A stretch of 64,000 nucleotides of DNA from UMGS172 sp964424555. Lineage in GTDB: Bacteria; Bacillota; Clostridia; Oscillospirales; Acutalibacteraceae. Each line of letters begins with the position of its first letter. The stretch's first letter is position 1. A model generated the notes under the pieces. That model was not told where the DNA came from and ran no database searches. It saw nothing but the letters and a program-made list of their open reading frames with translations. The position numbers and the translations under genes are program-made. Where the stretch lies: NCBI GenBank assembly GCA_964424555.1, contig CAYRIX010000006.1, positions 1 through 64,000 of the forward strand, written 5' to 3'. Shown piece by piece: positions 33,764 to 42,374 of the stretch.

Positions 33764-34462
33764 TCATTTCGGTTGTTCCTTACTTCCCAACGGAATTATC
33801 TTTTCAAAAAGGCAGGTATAGTTGGCCGTGACAAGCCTATCCTCATGCAGAGAGCCGAAATACCAATGATTGAATTTAACCGATTTAGCAAGCTCCTGAA
33901 AATAGCCGTTAAGCTTATTGAGTCGGTCAGGCTGACCCTTGCGTAACAGCATTGAGCTTTTGACCAACAACGGCGGCTCGTGGGTGATGATGTAATCAAC
34001 CCGAAGTCCTGCTTCGTCAAGATTTCTCGCACCTGTTTCAAGCTGCATCGGCGTCGGCAGCTCATCACGGTACCAGATGCCCTTTTCCTCCTCATGGCGA
34101 AGCTCACGGTCATCACTTTCACCACCGCCGAAGGTAAATATCTTAACACCTTCGATATTGAATATTTGACCTCTCATCAAATGGAATAGATTACCACTGA
34201 TACGGTGGACGTGACCGCCCTTCCATATGGTCTCGTGGCAGGAGTTTATCTTTCTGAAGTTTTCGTGCGTACCGTCAACAAAGCATACCGTGAACTTTCG
34301 GCTGCCCAAAAAATCTATAACGCTTTTTTCACGCTTGCCGCCGTCCCAAAGATACCCGAAATCTCCGCAAACGATCAGTATATCCCCTGCTTTGAGCTTG
34401 CGCCATTGAGCATCGTAGAGCCTTGACTCGTCACCATGCATATCACCTGTAACGTATACCAC
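33764..34462 (-). CDS. Calcineurin-like metallophosphoesterase
   Basis: A 232-residue soluble metallophosphoesterase. The metal motifs are YVTGDMHGDESR (residues 3-14), ILIVCGDFGYLWDGG, CFVDGTHENF (a GNHE variant with Thr in place of Asn) and IITHEPP, with the final His in WYFGSLHEDR. GTG at 34462 has GGAGGTGA upstream. The substrate is unknown. The Asn-to-Thr change in the GNHE motif is unusual, though the His and Glu are kept. Divergent from dacA. Confidence 0.85.
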   Translation of the reverse strand: MVYVTGDMHGDESRLYDAQWRKLKAGDILIVCGDFGYLWDGGKREKSVIDFLGSRKFTVCFVDGTHENFRKINSCHETIWKGGHVHRISGNLFHLMRGQIFNIEGVKIFTFGGGESDDRELRHEEEKGIWYRDELPTPMQLETGARNLDEAGLRVDYIITHEPPLLVKSSMLLRKGQPDRLNKLNGYFQELAKSVKFNHWYFGSLHEDRLVTANYTCLFEKIIPLGSKEQPK

Positions 34463-34511
34463 AGTATCACCTCCGAAAATGCCGAAATTTTATAAAATAT
34501 CAAAATAACAC

Positions 34512-34540
34512 TTTAAAACATTGCAATGTTTTGTTATACT
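34512..34540 (+). promoter_or_regulatory. dacA promoter with an 18-bp palindrome in the spacer
   Basis: TTTAAA (34512-34517), 17 bases, TATACT (34535-34540). The perfect palindrome AAAACATTGCAATGTTTT (34515-34532) fills the spacer and would be a well-placed operator. Confidence 0.55.
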
Positions 34541-34596
34541 TATTATGTATCTAATTTATTATACTATTTTCAATTACTTATTTCAAGGAGAAACCC

Positions 34597-35961
34597 GTGT
34601 TTAAGAAAATTTTTTGTGTTTTATTTATAGCTTTACTCACCATTTCGGTTGCCGTGCTACCTACATCTGCCTACACTCCGACCAATTTTGTGGTCGAAGC
34701 CGAGGGTGCTATGCTGGTCAACATGGATACAGGAGACATTCTGTATCAAAAAAACATAGACAAAAAGCTCTACCCTGCATCACTGACCAAGCTGATGACA
34801 GCTTTAGTGCTTTATGAAAACACCGAGGATATCGACGCCGAGACCGTTACTGTTTCGGAGTATGCCATCAAGTCACTTCAGGGTACCGATTCATCAACGG
34901 GCGGACTTAAGGTAGGAGAGATTCTGACCGTAAGACAGATGCTGTATGTACTGCTTATGTCCTCGGCCAATGAGGGTGCCAACGCCATTGCCGAGCATGT
35001 TTCAGGCAGTATTGAAGACTTTTGTGACAAAATGAATGCCAAGGCCAAAGAATTAGGTATGACCGGTACTCACTACGCTAACGCACACGGTCTGCATGAC
35101 CTCGAGCATTACACCACCGTCAGCGATATGTATCGTTTGACCACAGCGGTTTTGGCCGTAGATGACCTTAAAGAGGTGGTATACACCACCCAATACAAGC
35201 TTGAGGCCACCAACATGAATCCCTCACGCACCGTAACCACCACCAACTTTATGTTGCTTAACAACGGTCAGAAATGCACCGCCGAAAAATACAGCGGGCA
35301 GGCCTATTATTACAAATACGCCAAGGGTGTCAAGACAGGTTATACCGATGCTGCAGGACGTTGCCTTGTATCAACCGCTTCAAAGGGCGGATATAACTAC
35401 ATGTGTATTTTGATGAACAGCCCTGTTTATGACGACGCAGGCAGAAAAATACGTCTGGAATTCGGTGACACTAAAACATTGTACGAGTGGGCATTCAACG
35501 AGTTTGAATACCGTACAGTGCTTAATACCGATGAGATAGTAGGCGAAGCGCCCGTTGACCTCGCTTGGGACACCGATTATGTTTCGGTAATTCCCGAAAA
35601 AAGTCTTTCGGCTATAGTTCCCAAGGTTGCCGATGATTCAACCGTAAGCCTTGATATCACTTGGTATAAGGAGGCCTATGATGCACCCATTAAAAAGGGT
35701 GATATATTAGGCGAATGCGATGTTGTCTATGCAGGTGAGGTATTGGGCACGGTAACTCTTGTTGCTTCTCAGGATGTTGAACGAAGCACACTTATGTATG
35801 TCGGACGGGGCCTGGGCAACTTTTTCTCGACGGTATTCAGCCATTGGGCATTCTACCTCATTTTGGGTATCATTGCGGTAATTATAATAATTTTTATCGT
35901 TTCTTTGGTGGTTCTGAACTCGCCCAAGCACAAACGCAAACGCAAAAACAGAAGATATTGA
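34597..35961 (+). CDS. dacA: D-alanyl-D-alanine carboxypeptidase (DacA/DacF type)
   Basis: A low-molecular-weight PBP that trims the terminal D-Ala of peptidoglycan stem peptides. The 454-residue protein has a signal peptide (about 1-26), SxxK in YPASLTKLM (S62, K65), SxN in SSANEGAN (S123, N125) and KTG in KGVKTGYTDAAG (about 249). A C-terminal beta domain and a membrane anchor follow (about residues 418-445), with a basic tail. The GTG at 34597 has AAGGAG upstream. DacF-type enzymes act in the spore cortex and DacA in vegetative wall; the sequence does not decide. Confidence 0.94.
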   Translation: MFKKIFCVLFIALLTISVAVLPTSAYTPTNFVVEAEGAMLVNMDTGDILYQKNIDKKLYPASLTKLMTALVLYENTEDIDAETVTVSEYAIKSLQGTDSSTGGLKVGEILTVRQMLYVLLMSSANEGANAIAEHVSGSIEDFCDKMNAKAKELGMTGTHYANAHGLHDLEHYTTVSDMYRLTTAVLAVDDLKEVVYTTQYKLEATNMNPSRTVTTTNFMLLNNGQKCTAEKYSGQAYYYKYAKGVKTGYTDAAGRCLVSTASKGGYNYMCILMNSPVYDDAGRKIRLEFGDTKTLYEWAFNEFEYRTVLNTDEIVGEAPVDLAWDTDYVSVIPEKSLSAIVPKVADDSTVSLDITWYKEAYDAPIKKGDILGECDVVYAGEVLGTVTLVASQDVERSTLMYVGRGLGNFFSTVFSHWAFYLILGIIAVIIIIFIVSLVVLNSPKHKRKRKNRRY

Positions 35962-36165
35962 TTTTAGGAGTTAGTATGACCCTTGAAGAAAGAAAGGTAC
36001 TACTACACCTATATTGAGGTTCAATATGCTTGAATTTGCAGATGCTATGAAGAATACATTTTACAAAAATATGTTAAGACTGTTAAAGTGCTACTATATG
36101 AAATCACAATACAAAAGTAAAACCAAACCGACAGAGGAAATTTGCTCTGTCGGTTTGGTTTTTTG
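35962..36165 (+). terminator. dacA downstream region and strong terminator
   Basis: The terminator stem AACCAAACCGACAGAG (36121-36136) / CTCTGTCGGTTTGGTT (36145-36160) is followed by TTTTTT. Between 35962 and 36120 there is a ribosome-site-like AGGAG with a 13-codon ORF (from 35976) and in-frame fragments, perhaps the remains of a small gene; nothing convincing is coded there. Confidence 0.8.
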
Positions 36166-36230
36166 AGCTAAATTGTACTGCGTACAGCTAAATTACACTT
36201 CGTGTAGCTAAATTGCGCTTCGCACAGCTT
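36166..36230. repeat. Three 20-bp tandem repeats with covarying micro-hairpins
   Basis: Three exact-length units (36166-36185, 36186-36205, 36206-36225) share AGCTAAATT and each holds a small hairpin: GTAC-tgc-GTAC, ACAC-ttc-GTGT and TGCG-ctt-CGCA. The stem sequences differ but pairing is kept. A partial fourth unit (AGCTT) runs into the AraC gene's stop codon. Confidence 0.85.
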
Positions 36231-37074
36231 ACTTCTTCCCGTCCTTGGTCATATCGTCCTGCTTGGGGGATACACCGAAACGGTTTTTGTACATGCGGTA
36301 GAACGAGGAATAATCCTTGAAGCCGCACGAGGTACAGACCTTGCCTGCCTGCTCTCCAACTCTGATACGGTTTCGCGCCGAAATCAGACGCTTTATGGTG
36401 ATATATTCCCAAACGCTGGTACCCGTTGCCTTTTTGAAAAGTCGGTTGAGCTGTGACTGACTCAAGAAGAAACGGTCACTCAAATGATTTAATGATAACG
36501 GCTCGTATAGGTTTTTGTTGATATAATCTATCAACTGAACCACCGTCTCGGCATTATCGGTCGAGACCTCCTCTGCACGTTCCTTTTTGATACAGTAAGC
36601 CTTATAAAGCTCACAAAGCAATGCAAAAAGCTTTGCCTCTGTCTCAAGCTTTATGCCAAGCGGAGTGTCGGCATTAAGACTTTCGAAGCACTGCTGATAC
36701 AGCTTGCTGTCAAAATCATCCTCGGAATACCTGTTAAGCTTACCCAACGGACGGTCGAAAAACGGTTTCATCAAAAGACCGTCGGGATCGTACTCCTTAA
36801 AACAGTTAGGGAAAAAGTGAATGACCATGCGTTCGTAAGGCATATCGCCCATTACCCTTAAATTGTGGGTCTCGGACGGTTGCATGACCATAATGTCACC
36901 AGGCTTTAACACATATTCTTTACCTTCGACCAAGTAACGGCAGTATCCGGAAATAAAATAGTATATCTCCAAACGGTCATGTGCGTGCATCGGAAATTGC
37001 TCGTTCTCGGGGTGTTCGGTTACCGAATGATGAATGTGGAATTCATCACACCTCAACTCAAAAAATTTTTTCAT
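36229..37074 (-). CDS. AraC-family transcriptional regulator
   Basis: A 281-residue regulator with an N-terminal cupin (FPMHAHDRLEIYYFISGYCRYLVEGKEYVLKPGDIMVMQPSETH) and a C-terminal AraC double HTH (LSLNHLSDRFFLSQSQLNRLFKKATGTSVWEYI, then CGFKDYSSFYRMYKNRFGVSPKQ). The ATG at 37074 has AAGGATG upstream; the frame is open 21 codons further. It is divergent from uxuA and so is the best candidate for regulating the uxu cluster. Confidence 0.92.
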   Translation of the reverse strand: MKKFFELRCDEFHIHHSVTEHPENEQFPMHAHDRLEIYYFISGYCRYLVEGKEYVLKPGDIMVMQPSETHNLRVMGDMPYERMVIHFFPNCFKEYDPDGLLMKPFFDRPLGKLNRYSEDDFDSKLYQQCFESLNADTPLGIKLETEAKLFALLCELYKAYCIKKERAEEVSTDNAETVVQLIDYINKNLYEPLSLNHLSDRFFLSQSQLNRLFKKATGTSVWEYITIKRLISARNRIRVGEQAGKVCTSCGFKDYSSFYRMYKNRFGVSPKQDDMTKDGKK

Positions 37075-37157
37075 ATATAACATCCTTAAAATCTGATTTG
37101 CGTGAAAATACAATGCAAACCGACATGAATGCGCCAATTAGCAATGTATTTGGTGTA

Positions 37158-37186
37158 ATTATAGCATCAAATGCACAGATTTGCAA
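37158..37186 (-). promoter_or_regulatory. Sigma-A promoter for the AraC gene
   Basis: On the minus strand: TTGCAA (37186-37181), 17 bases, TATAAT (37163-37158), 84 bases before the ATG at 37074. Confidence 0.8.
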
Positions 37187-37229
37187 TACACAAAGAGCGA
37201 AAAAACAATAGTTTTTCACAAATTTATGA

Positions 37230-37263
37230 TGTATAATGTAAAAAAATGCCTATGTTGTAGGCA
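37230..37263 (+). promoter_or_regulatory. uxuA -10 box and TGCCTA palindrome
   Basis: A TATAAT-like -10 near 37232 lacks a good -35, which fits an activator-dependent promoter. Downstream, TGCCTA (37247-37252) and TAGGCA (37258-37263) form an inverted repeat with a 5-base spacer, 14 bases before the uxuA ATG. It could be an operator. Confidence 0.5.
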
Positions 37264-37277
37264 ATAGGAGGAATATA

Positions 37278-38315
37278 ATGAAGCTGACCTTCAGATGGTA
37301 CGGAGATAATGATCCCGTAACTTTGGAAAAGATCCGTCAGATACCCACAATGTCGGGTATCGTTTCGGCAGTTTATGATGTTGCACCGGGCGGTGTGTGG
37401 AGCCGTGAGAGCATTGCCGAACTCAAAAAAAGGGCCAACGATGCAGGCCTTGAGTTTGAGGTTGTTGAAAGCGTTCCCGTCCCCGAGGATATCAAGCTCG
37501 GTAACGAGAAGGCACCCCAGCTTATTGAAAACTATTGCGAGAACATCCGTCGCTTGGGTGAAGCAGGCGTTAAGTGTGTTTGCTATAACTTTATGCCCGT
37601 GTTCGACTGGCTGAGAAGCGAGCTTGAGCACGCTCAGCCTGACGGTGCTAATGCACTTGCCTACGACCACGCAGAGGTTCTTAAAATGGACCCTCTAAAG
37701 AGCGAGCTTTCTCTCCCCGGTTGGGATGCAAGCTACACCAAAGAGGGACTACGTGATCTGCTTAACCAATACAAGGAGATCGGCGAGGATAAACTCTGGG
37801 AGAACCTTGAGGTGTTCCTGAAGGCTGTTATCCCCGTTGCCGAGGAGGTTGGCATCAAAATGGCCATCCATCCCGACGATCCTCCGTGGGGAATGTTTGG
37901 ACTTCCCCGTATCATCACCTGCGAGGAGAACTATGACCGTTTCCTGAAGCTGGTTGACTCCCCTGCCAACGGTCTGACCTTCTGCACAGGTTCTTTAGGT
38001 GCCGACCCCAACAACGACCTTATTAACATGGCATCGAAGTATGCTGACAGAATTCATTTCCTGCATCTTCGCAACATCAAATACGATGGTGACCGTTGTT
38101 TCGAAGAGGTTGGTCATCCTACCGAGTGCGGCTCTATCGATATGTTCGGTATTGTTAAGGCTCTTGTCGATAAGAATTGGGACGGCTACGTCCGACCTGA
38201 CCACGGCCGCATGATATGGGGCGAGAAAGGCCGCTATGGCTACGGTTTGTTTGACCGTGCCTTGGGCGCAACCTATATCGCAGGTTTATTTGAGGCCATC
38301 GAAAAGCTTAAATGA
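37278..38315 (+). CDS. uxuA: Mannonate dehydratase
   Basis: UxuA dehydrates D-mannonate to 2-keto-3-deoxygluconate in glucuronate catabolism. The 345-residue TIM-barrel protein starts MKLTFRWYGDNDPVTLEKIRQIP, has CVCYNFMPVFDWLRSEL, KMAIHPDDPPWGMFGLPRI and the metal-site region FCTGSLGADPNNDL, HFLHLRNIKYDG and YVRPDHGRMIWGE. The RBS is TAGGAGGAA. It is the first gene of an eight-gene plus-strand cluster with gaps of mostly 10-25 bases. The KDG kinase and aldolase of the pathway are not in the window. Confidence 0.95.
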   Translation: MKLTFRWYGDNDPVTLEKIRQIPTMSGIVSAVYDVAPGGVWSRESIAELKKRANDAGLEFEVVESVPVPEDIKLGNEKAPQLIENYCENIRRLGEAGVKCVCYNFMPVFDWLRSELEHAQPDGANALAYDHAEVLKMDPLKSELSLPGWDASYTKEGLRDLLNQYKEIGEDKLWENLEVFLKAVIPVAEEVGIKMAIHPDDPPWGMFGLPRIITCEENYDRFLKLVDSPANGLTFCTGSLGADPNNDLINMASKYADRIHFLHLRNIKYDGDRCFEEVGHPTECGSIDMFGIVKALVDKNWDGYVRPDHGRMIWGEKGRYGYGLFDRALGATYIAGLFEAIEKLK

Positions 38316-38327
38316 GGAGTGTAATTT

Positions 38328-39116
38328 ATGAAATTCGGAGTTTGCTGTACAACGGTTGATTACTTCCCTCGTATAAAATCGCTCGGTTACGATTATGTTG
38401 AGGTCGGTTTTGCAACCATTACCAATATGGATGATGAAAAGTTCGAAGCTTTGGCCAACGCCCTTAAGGCTAACGGACTTAAGGCCGAGGCCGCCAACGG
38501 CTTCTTCCCCGGCGACAAGGTTCTGACCGGTCCCGAGGCCGACCATTCCTTCATCCCTGAGTATGTTGAAAAGGGTATGAAGCGATTTAAGGCTATCGGC
38601 GGTGAGGTTGCTGTTTTAGGTAGCGGTAAGGCAAGAAACATCCCCGAAGGCTTTGACCAAACCAAAGGTGAGGAGCAGTTTATTGAGGTTTTGAGAATGT
38701 CGGCCGACATTGCCGCAAAATACGGCATTAAGATCGTTATTGAGCCGCTCAACACAAACGAAACCAACCTTATAAACACCGTTCAGCAGAGCTTGGACAT
38801 CATTGCACGTTGTGGTCATCCCAACGTATGCACTCTGGCCGACTTCTACCACGTTTTCCAGAACGGTGAGACTATGGATGCCGTTGAAAACGCAGGTAAG
38901 TTACTTATTCACACCCACCTTGCCCGTGCAAACGAAGACCGTCAGATGCCGAGAACAGCAGAGGATCTTGAGGCCTGCAAGGTTTGGGCTGCCGCTCTTA
39001 AAAAGTGCGGCTACAATGCACGTATGAGCCTTGAAGGCAGCTTTAAGCCCGAATTCACACAAACCATTGAGGACGTACTTCCTGCTCTCGATATTTTCAA
39101 AAATATCGTCGGCTGA
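38328..39116 (+). CDS. TIM-barrel sugar isomerase/epimerase (tagatose/psicose epimerase-like)
   Basis: A 262-residue xylose-isomerase-like TIM barrel. The four metal ligands are visible in IVIEPLN (Glu), TLADFYH (Asp), IHTHLAR (His) and MSLEGSF (Glu), the pattern of D-tagatose 3-epimerase, D-psicose epimerase and hydroxypyruvate isomerase relatives. Its GAGGAGTG ribosome site lies immediately after the uxuA stop. The substrate is unknown; position suggests an epimerisation feeding mannonate or a related acid. It is distinct in sequence from the other three barrels downstream. Confidence 0.88.
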   Translation: MKFGVCCTTVDYFPRIKSLGYDYVEVGFATITNMDDEKFEALANALKANGLKAEAANGFFPGDKVLTGPEADHSFIPEYVEKGMKRFKAIGGEVAVLGSGKARNIPEGFDQTKGEEQFIEVLRMSADIAAKYGIKIVIEPLNTNETNLINTVQQSLDIIARCGHPNVCTLADFYHVFQNGETMDAVENAGKLLIHTHLARANEDRQMPRTAEDLEACKVWAAALKKCGYNARMSLEGSFKPEFTQTIEDVLPALDIFKNIVG

Positions 39117-39133
39117 AATAAAGGAGAATTTTC

Positions 39134-39958
39134 ATGAGTAAAACAGTTGTAATCACAGGCGCAGGCGGCGTTCTTTGCTCTGCCTTTGCCGTACATATGG
39201 CATCCTTAGGCCACAAGGTTGCCGTGCTTGACCTTAACTTAGAGGCCGCCGAAAGAACAGCCGCCGACATTACCGCTAACGGCGGTGTTGCCAAGGCCTA
39301 CAAGACCAACGTTCTTGACAGGGACTGCATTCAGGCGGTGCACGATGCTATAGTCAACGACCTTGGTCCTTGTGAGATACTTATCAACGGTGCAGGCGGT
39401 AACAACCCCAAGTGCACCACCTTGCACGAGACCTTCCAGCCCGGTGATGAGCAGGATCAGGATTTCCTGACCTTCTTCAATCTTGACAAGTCGGGCTTCC
39501 AGTTTGTTTTTGACCTCAATATTATGGGCACCCTGCTCCCAACTCAGGTCTTTGCAAAAGATATGATAGGTAAAGAGGGTTGCTGTATTTTGAACATTTC
39601 TTCGATGAATGCTTTCAGACCCCTTACCAAGATTCCTGCATACAGCGCTGCAAAAAGTGCTGTAAGTAACTTCACGCAGTGGTTGGCTGTTCACTTTGCC
39701 GAAACAGGTATTCGTGTCAACGCAATGGCTCCCGGCTTCTTTGTAACCCATCAGAACAAGGCTCTCCTCTTTAATGAGGACGGCACCCCCACCGCCCGTA
39801 CAAGCAAGATTCTGAACGCTACCCCGATGAAGCGTTTCGGCAAGCCCGAAGAGCTGCTTGGAACCTTGGAGTTCTTGACCGACAGCGAGAAATCGGCATT
39901 CGTCACGGGCGTTGTTATTCCTGTTGACGGCGGTTTCTCGGCATACTCGGGAGTTTGA
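39134..39958 (+). CDS. uxuB: SDR-family D-mannonate oxidoreductase (UxuB-like)
   Basis: A 274-residue short-chain dehydrogenase with the cofactor loop VITGAGGVLCSAFAVHM, the NGAGGN strand and the Ser-Tyr-Lys triad in NISSMNAFRPLTKIPAYSAAKSAVSN, then RVNAMAPGFFVT. The TGxGGVLCSAFA start and the adjacent uxuA match SDR-type fructuronate reductases that make D-mannonate, which replace the long-chain UxuB in many Firmicutes. RBS AAAGGAG. Confidence 0.88.
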   Translation: MSKTVVITGAGGVLCSAFAVHMASLGHKVAVLDLNLEAAERTAADITANGGVAKAYKTNVLDRDCIQAVHDAIVNDLGPCEILINGAGGNNPKCTTLHETFQPGDEQDQDFLTFFNLDKSGFQFVFDLNIMGTLLPTQVFAKDMIGKEGCCILNISSMNAFRPLTKIPAYSAAKSAVSNFTQWLAVHFAETGIRVNAMAPGFFVTHQNKALLFNEDGTPTARTSKILNATPMKRFGKPEELLGTLEFLTDSEKSAFVTGVVIPVDGGFSAYSGV

Positions 39959-39979
39959 TTTTAAAAGGAGAATACAACA

Positions 39980-40819
39980 ATGACTGATTTTATTATTAAT
40001 GCATTCGCTGACGAGTCCAGCTCGGAGTTGCTCGGTCAGATCGACGCTTTAAAAAGAAACAACCTGCAGGGTCTTGAGATCCGTAACGTAGCAGGCAAAA
40101 ACATTGCCGATATCCCGATGAATGAGATAAAGGAGATTGGCAAAACCGTTGAGAACAATGGCTTGAACGTATGGTCGATCGGCTCTAGGTTGGGCAAGAT
40201 CAAGATAACCGACGATTTTGCACCCCATCTTGATGAGTTCAAGCGTACCATTGAGATAGCTCACACCTTGAAGGCTGACTACATTCGTCTTTTCAGCTTC
40301 TATATGCCCAAAGACGAGGACCCCACCCCCTACCGTGACGAGGTATTCGAGAGAATGTCCAAATTCCTCGAGGCCGCCAAGGGTAGCGGAGTTAAGCTTT
40401 GCCACGAGAACGAAAAAGGCATCTACGGTGACATTGCATCCCGTTGCCTTGAGATCCACAAAGCAATGCCCGAGTTTGGTTGCATCTTCGACCCTGCCAA
40501 CTACATTCAGTGCGGTCAGGACACCTTGCAAGCATGGGAAATACTGAAAGATCACGTCTCCTATATGCACATAAAGGACGCTTTGGCCGATGGCAAGGTC
40601 GTTCCTGCAGGCAAGGGTGTCGGCAACCTGCCCGAGATACTCAAAATGTATGCCGCCCAGGGTGGCAAGGGTGTAACCTTAGAACCCCACCTTTCGATCT
40701 TCAAGGGCCTCGCAGGACTTGAGCGTGAGGGTGAAAAGAGTGTTATCGGTGCTTACCAATACCCCACTAAGGAAGCCGCTTTCGATGCCGCAGTTGCCGC
40801 TTTGAGAGAGATAATCTAA
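39980..40819 (+). CDS. TIM-barrel sugar isomerase/epimerase family protein
   Basis: A 279-residue AP-endonuclease-2-like barrel. Probable metal ligands lie in LCHENEKGIYG (Glu), CIFDPANYIQ (Asp), YMHIKDALAD (His) and VTLEPHLS (Glu). The sequence differs clearly from its neighbours, so it is not a recent duplicate. RBS AAAAGGAG. Its location in the uxu cluster suggests a sugar or sugar-acid substrate; the exact reaction cannot be read from sequence. Confidence 0.85.
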   Translation: MTDFIINAFADESSSELLGQIDALKRNNLQGLEIRNVAGKNIADIPMNEIKEIGKTVENNGLNVWSIGSRLGKIKITDDFAPHLDEFKRTIEIAHTLKADYIRLFSFYMPKDEDPTPYRDEVFERMSKFLEAAKGSGVKLCHENEKGIYGDIASRCLEIHKAMPEFGCIFDPANYIQCGQDTLQAWEILKDHVSYMHIKDALADGKVVPAGKGVGNLPEILKMYAAQGGKGVTLEPHLSIFKGLAGLEREGEKSVIGAYQYPTKEAAFDAAVAALREII

Positions 40820-40833
40820 ATAGGTACATTGTT

Positions 40834-41595
40834 ATGAAATTAGGCGTTCAGATTTTTACCGTCCGTGATTTTTGCAAAGACCTTGAAGGGTTTTCGGAAT
40901 CGCTCAAAAGAATAGCCGATATCGGTTATTCTTCTGTTCAGATCAACGGAGTTTGTACTTACGAGGCCGAATGGTTGAAGGAACAGATCGACAGCATCGG
41001 TATTGAGTGCGTCATGCCCAACGCAGGTGAACTCAATGTTGCAAGGAACACCGAAAAGGTAATTGAAAATCATAAAATAATCGGTTCAAAGTACGTCAGT
41101 GCCAACCATGTCAATGTCCGAGAGCTCGGCTCCAAAGGTTTTATTGACGCATACCGTGAGCCAATGAAAAAACTGCGTGAGGCAGGCTTGAAGCTATTGA
41201 GGCATAACCACGACCACGAGTTTTTGCGTGAAGCCAACGGCAGGATCATTCAGCAAAATCTTATGGATGAAACCGCCCCCGAAGAAATGGGCTTTGTGCT
41301 CGATCTTTTCTGGGTGCAGGCAGGCGGGGGTGACCCAATATGGTGGCTAAATCACCTAAAAGGTCGCATTCCCGTGGTGCATTTCAAGGATATGACTTAT
41401 GGCCTTGTAAACGGAGAATACGGTAGGAAGATCGCTCCCATCGGCGAAGGCAATATGAACCACGAAGGCATTATTCAAGCCTGCTATGACAGCGGTGTCG
41501 AACACGCTATCGTCGAGCTCGACCATTGCTACGGCGAAGATCCGTTTGAATGCCTTAAGCGCAGTTTCGACTATTTGAAAGATAAGATCAGATAA
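40834..41595 (+). CDS. TIM-barrel sugar isomerase/epimerase, paralogue A
   Basis: A 253-residue barrel starting MKLGVQIFTVRDFCKDLEGF. Likely metal-site residues are in LLRHNHDHEFLR, FVLDLFWVQAGGGDP, VVHFKDMT and IVELDHCYG. It is a close paralogue of the next gene: both share QFYTIRDFC-like starts, WVQ.GG.DPIWWLN.LKGR and a CYGEDPF.CL.RS ending. This subtype is common beside Gfo/Idh oxidoreductases in glycoside-degradation clusters. The ribosome site (ATAGGTAC) is weak. Confidence 0.87.
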   Translation: MKLGVQIFTVRDFCKDLEGFSESLKRIADIGYSSVQINGVCTYEAEWLKEQIDSIGIECVMPNAGELNVARNTEKVIENHKIIGSKYVSANHVNVRELGSKGFIDAYREPMKKLREAGLKLLRHNHDHEFLREANGRIIQQNLMDETAPEEMGFVLDLFWVQAGGGDPIWWLNHLKGRIPVVHFKDMTYGLVNGEYGRKIAPIGEGNMNHEGIIQACYDSGVEHAIVELDHCYGEDPFECLKRSFDYLKDKIR

Positions 41596-41609
41596 GAAGG
41601 AGTAACAAT

Positions 41610-42359
41610 ATGCAGTTAGGTGCGCAGTTTTACACAATTCGTGAATTTTGCAAGACGCCCGAAGGTATTGCAGAATCGCTAAAAAAAGTAGCCGACATCG
41701 GCTACAAGACCGTTCAGATATCGGGCACCTGTGCCTTCGATCCCGAATGGATGAGAGACGAGCTTAAAAAGAATGACCTTAAATGCGTCATCACTCACAC
41801 CAAGCCCGACCGCATCGTCGGTGAGACCGAGGCTGTTATTGAGGAGCACAAGACCTTTGGTTGCAACCGCATCGGTATAGGCTTCTATGACGTTGCCAAA
41901 AACGGCGTTCAAGCCTTTATCGACTATTATAAAGATTCGGCAAAGCTTATAAAAGAAAAAGGAATGTTCCTTTCCTATCACAACCACGATGCCGAATTTA
42001 TGAAATTAGACGGCAAGCTTATCATAGATCACATTCTTGATGTGTTCACACCCGATGAAATGGGCTTCACCCTTGACACCTATTGGGTGCAATCGGGCGG
42101 TGCAGACCCCATTTGGTGGTTGAATAAATTAAAAGGAAGAACCCCCTGCATCCACTTTAAGGATATGGCCTTTGTTGAAAAGGAACGCCGAATGGCAGTC
42201 ATCGGCGAAGGCAATATGAACTTTGAGGGTATCATCAAAGCGGCAATAGACAACGGTGTTGAGTACGCACTTGTTGAGCAGGACAACTGCTACGGTGAAG
42301 ATCCGTTTGATTGCTTAAGAAGAAGTTATCAGTATCTTAAGGCTCAAGGCCTTGAATAA
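41610..42359 (+). CDS. TIM-barrel sugar isomerase/epimerase, paralogue B
   Basis: A 249-residue paralogue of the preceding gene, starting MQLGAQFYTIREFCKTPEGI. Metal-site residues are in LSYHNHDAEFMK, FTLDTYWVQSGGADP, CIHFKDMAF and LVEQDNCYG. In that last motif Glu is followed by Gln-Asp where paralogue A has Leu-Asp. RBS AGAAGGAG. Tandem duplication followed by divergence suggests two related substrates or steps; this parallels the duplicated Gfo/Idh genes that follow. Confidence 0.87.
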   Translation: MQLGAQFYTIREFCKTPEGIAESLKKVADIGYKTVQISGTCAFDPEWMRDELKKNDLKCVITHTKPDRIVGETEAVIEEHKTFGCNRIGIGFYDVAKNGVQAFIDYYKDSAKLIKEKGMFLSYHNHDAEFMKLDGKLIIDHILDVFTPDEMGFTLDTYWVQSGGADPIWWLNKLKGRTPCIHFKDMAFVEKERRMAVIGEGNMNFEGIIKAAIDNGVEYALVEQDNCYGEDPFDCLRRSYQYLKAQGLE

Positions 42360-42374
42360 TTGGAGGTAATTAAA

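Noticed and set aside
36024..36167. 46-codon ORF between dacA and the AraC gene
   Set aside because: It runs straight through the strong terminator stem, lacks a ribosome site and has no family features.
36166..36230. CRISPR-like short repeats
   Set aside because: Units are directly adjacent with no spacers and no cas genes are present.
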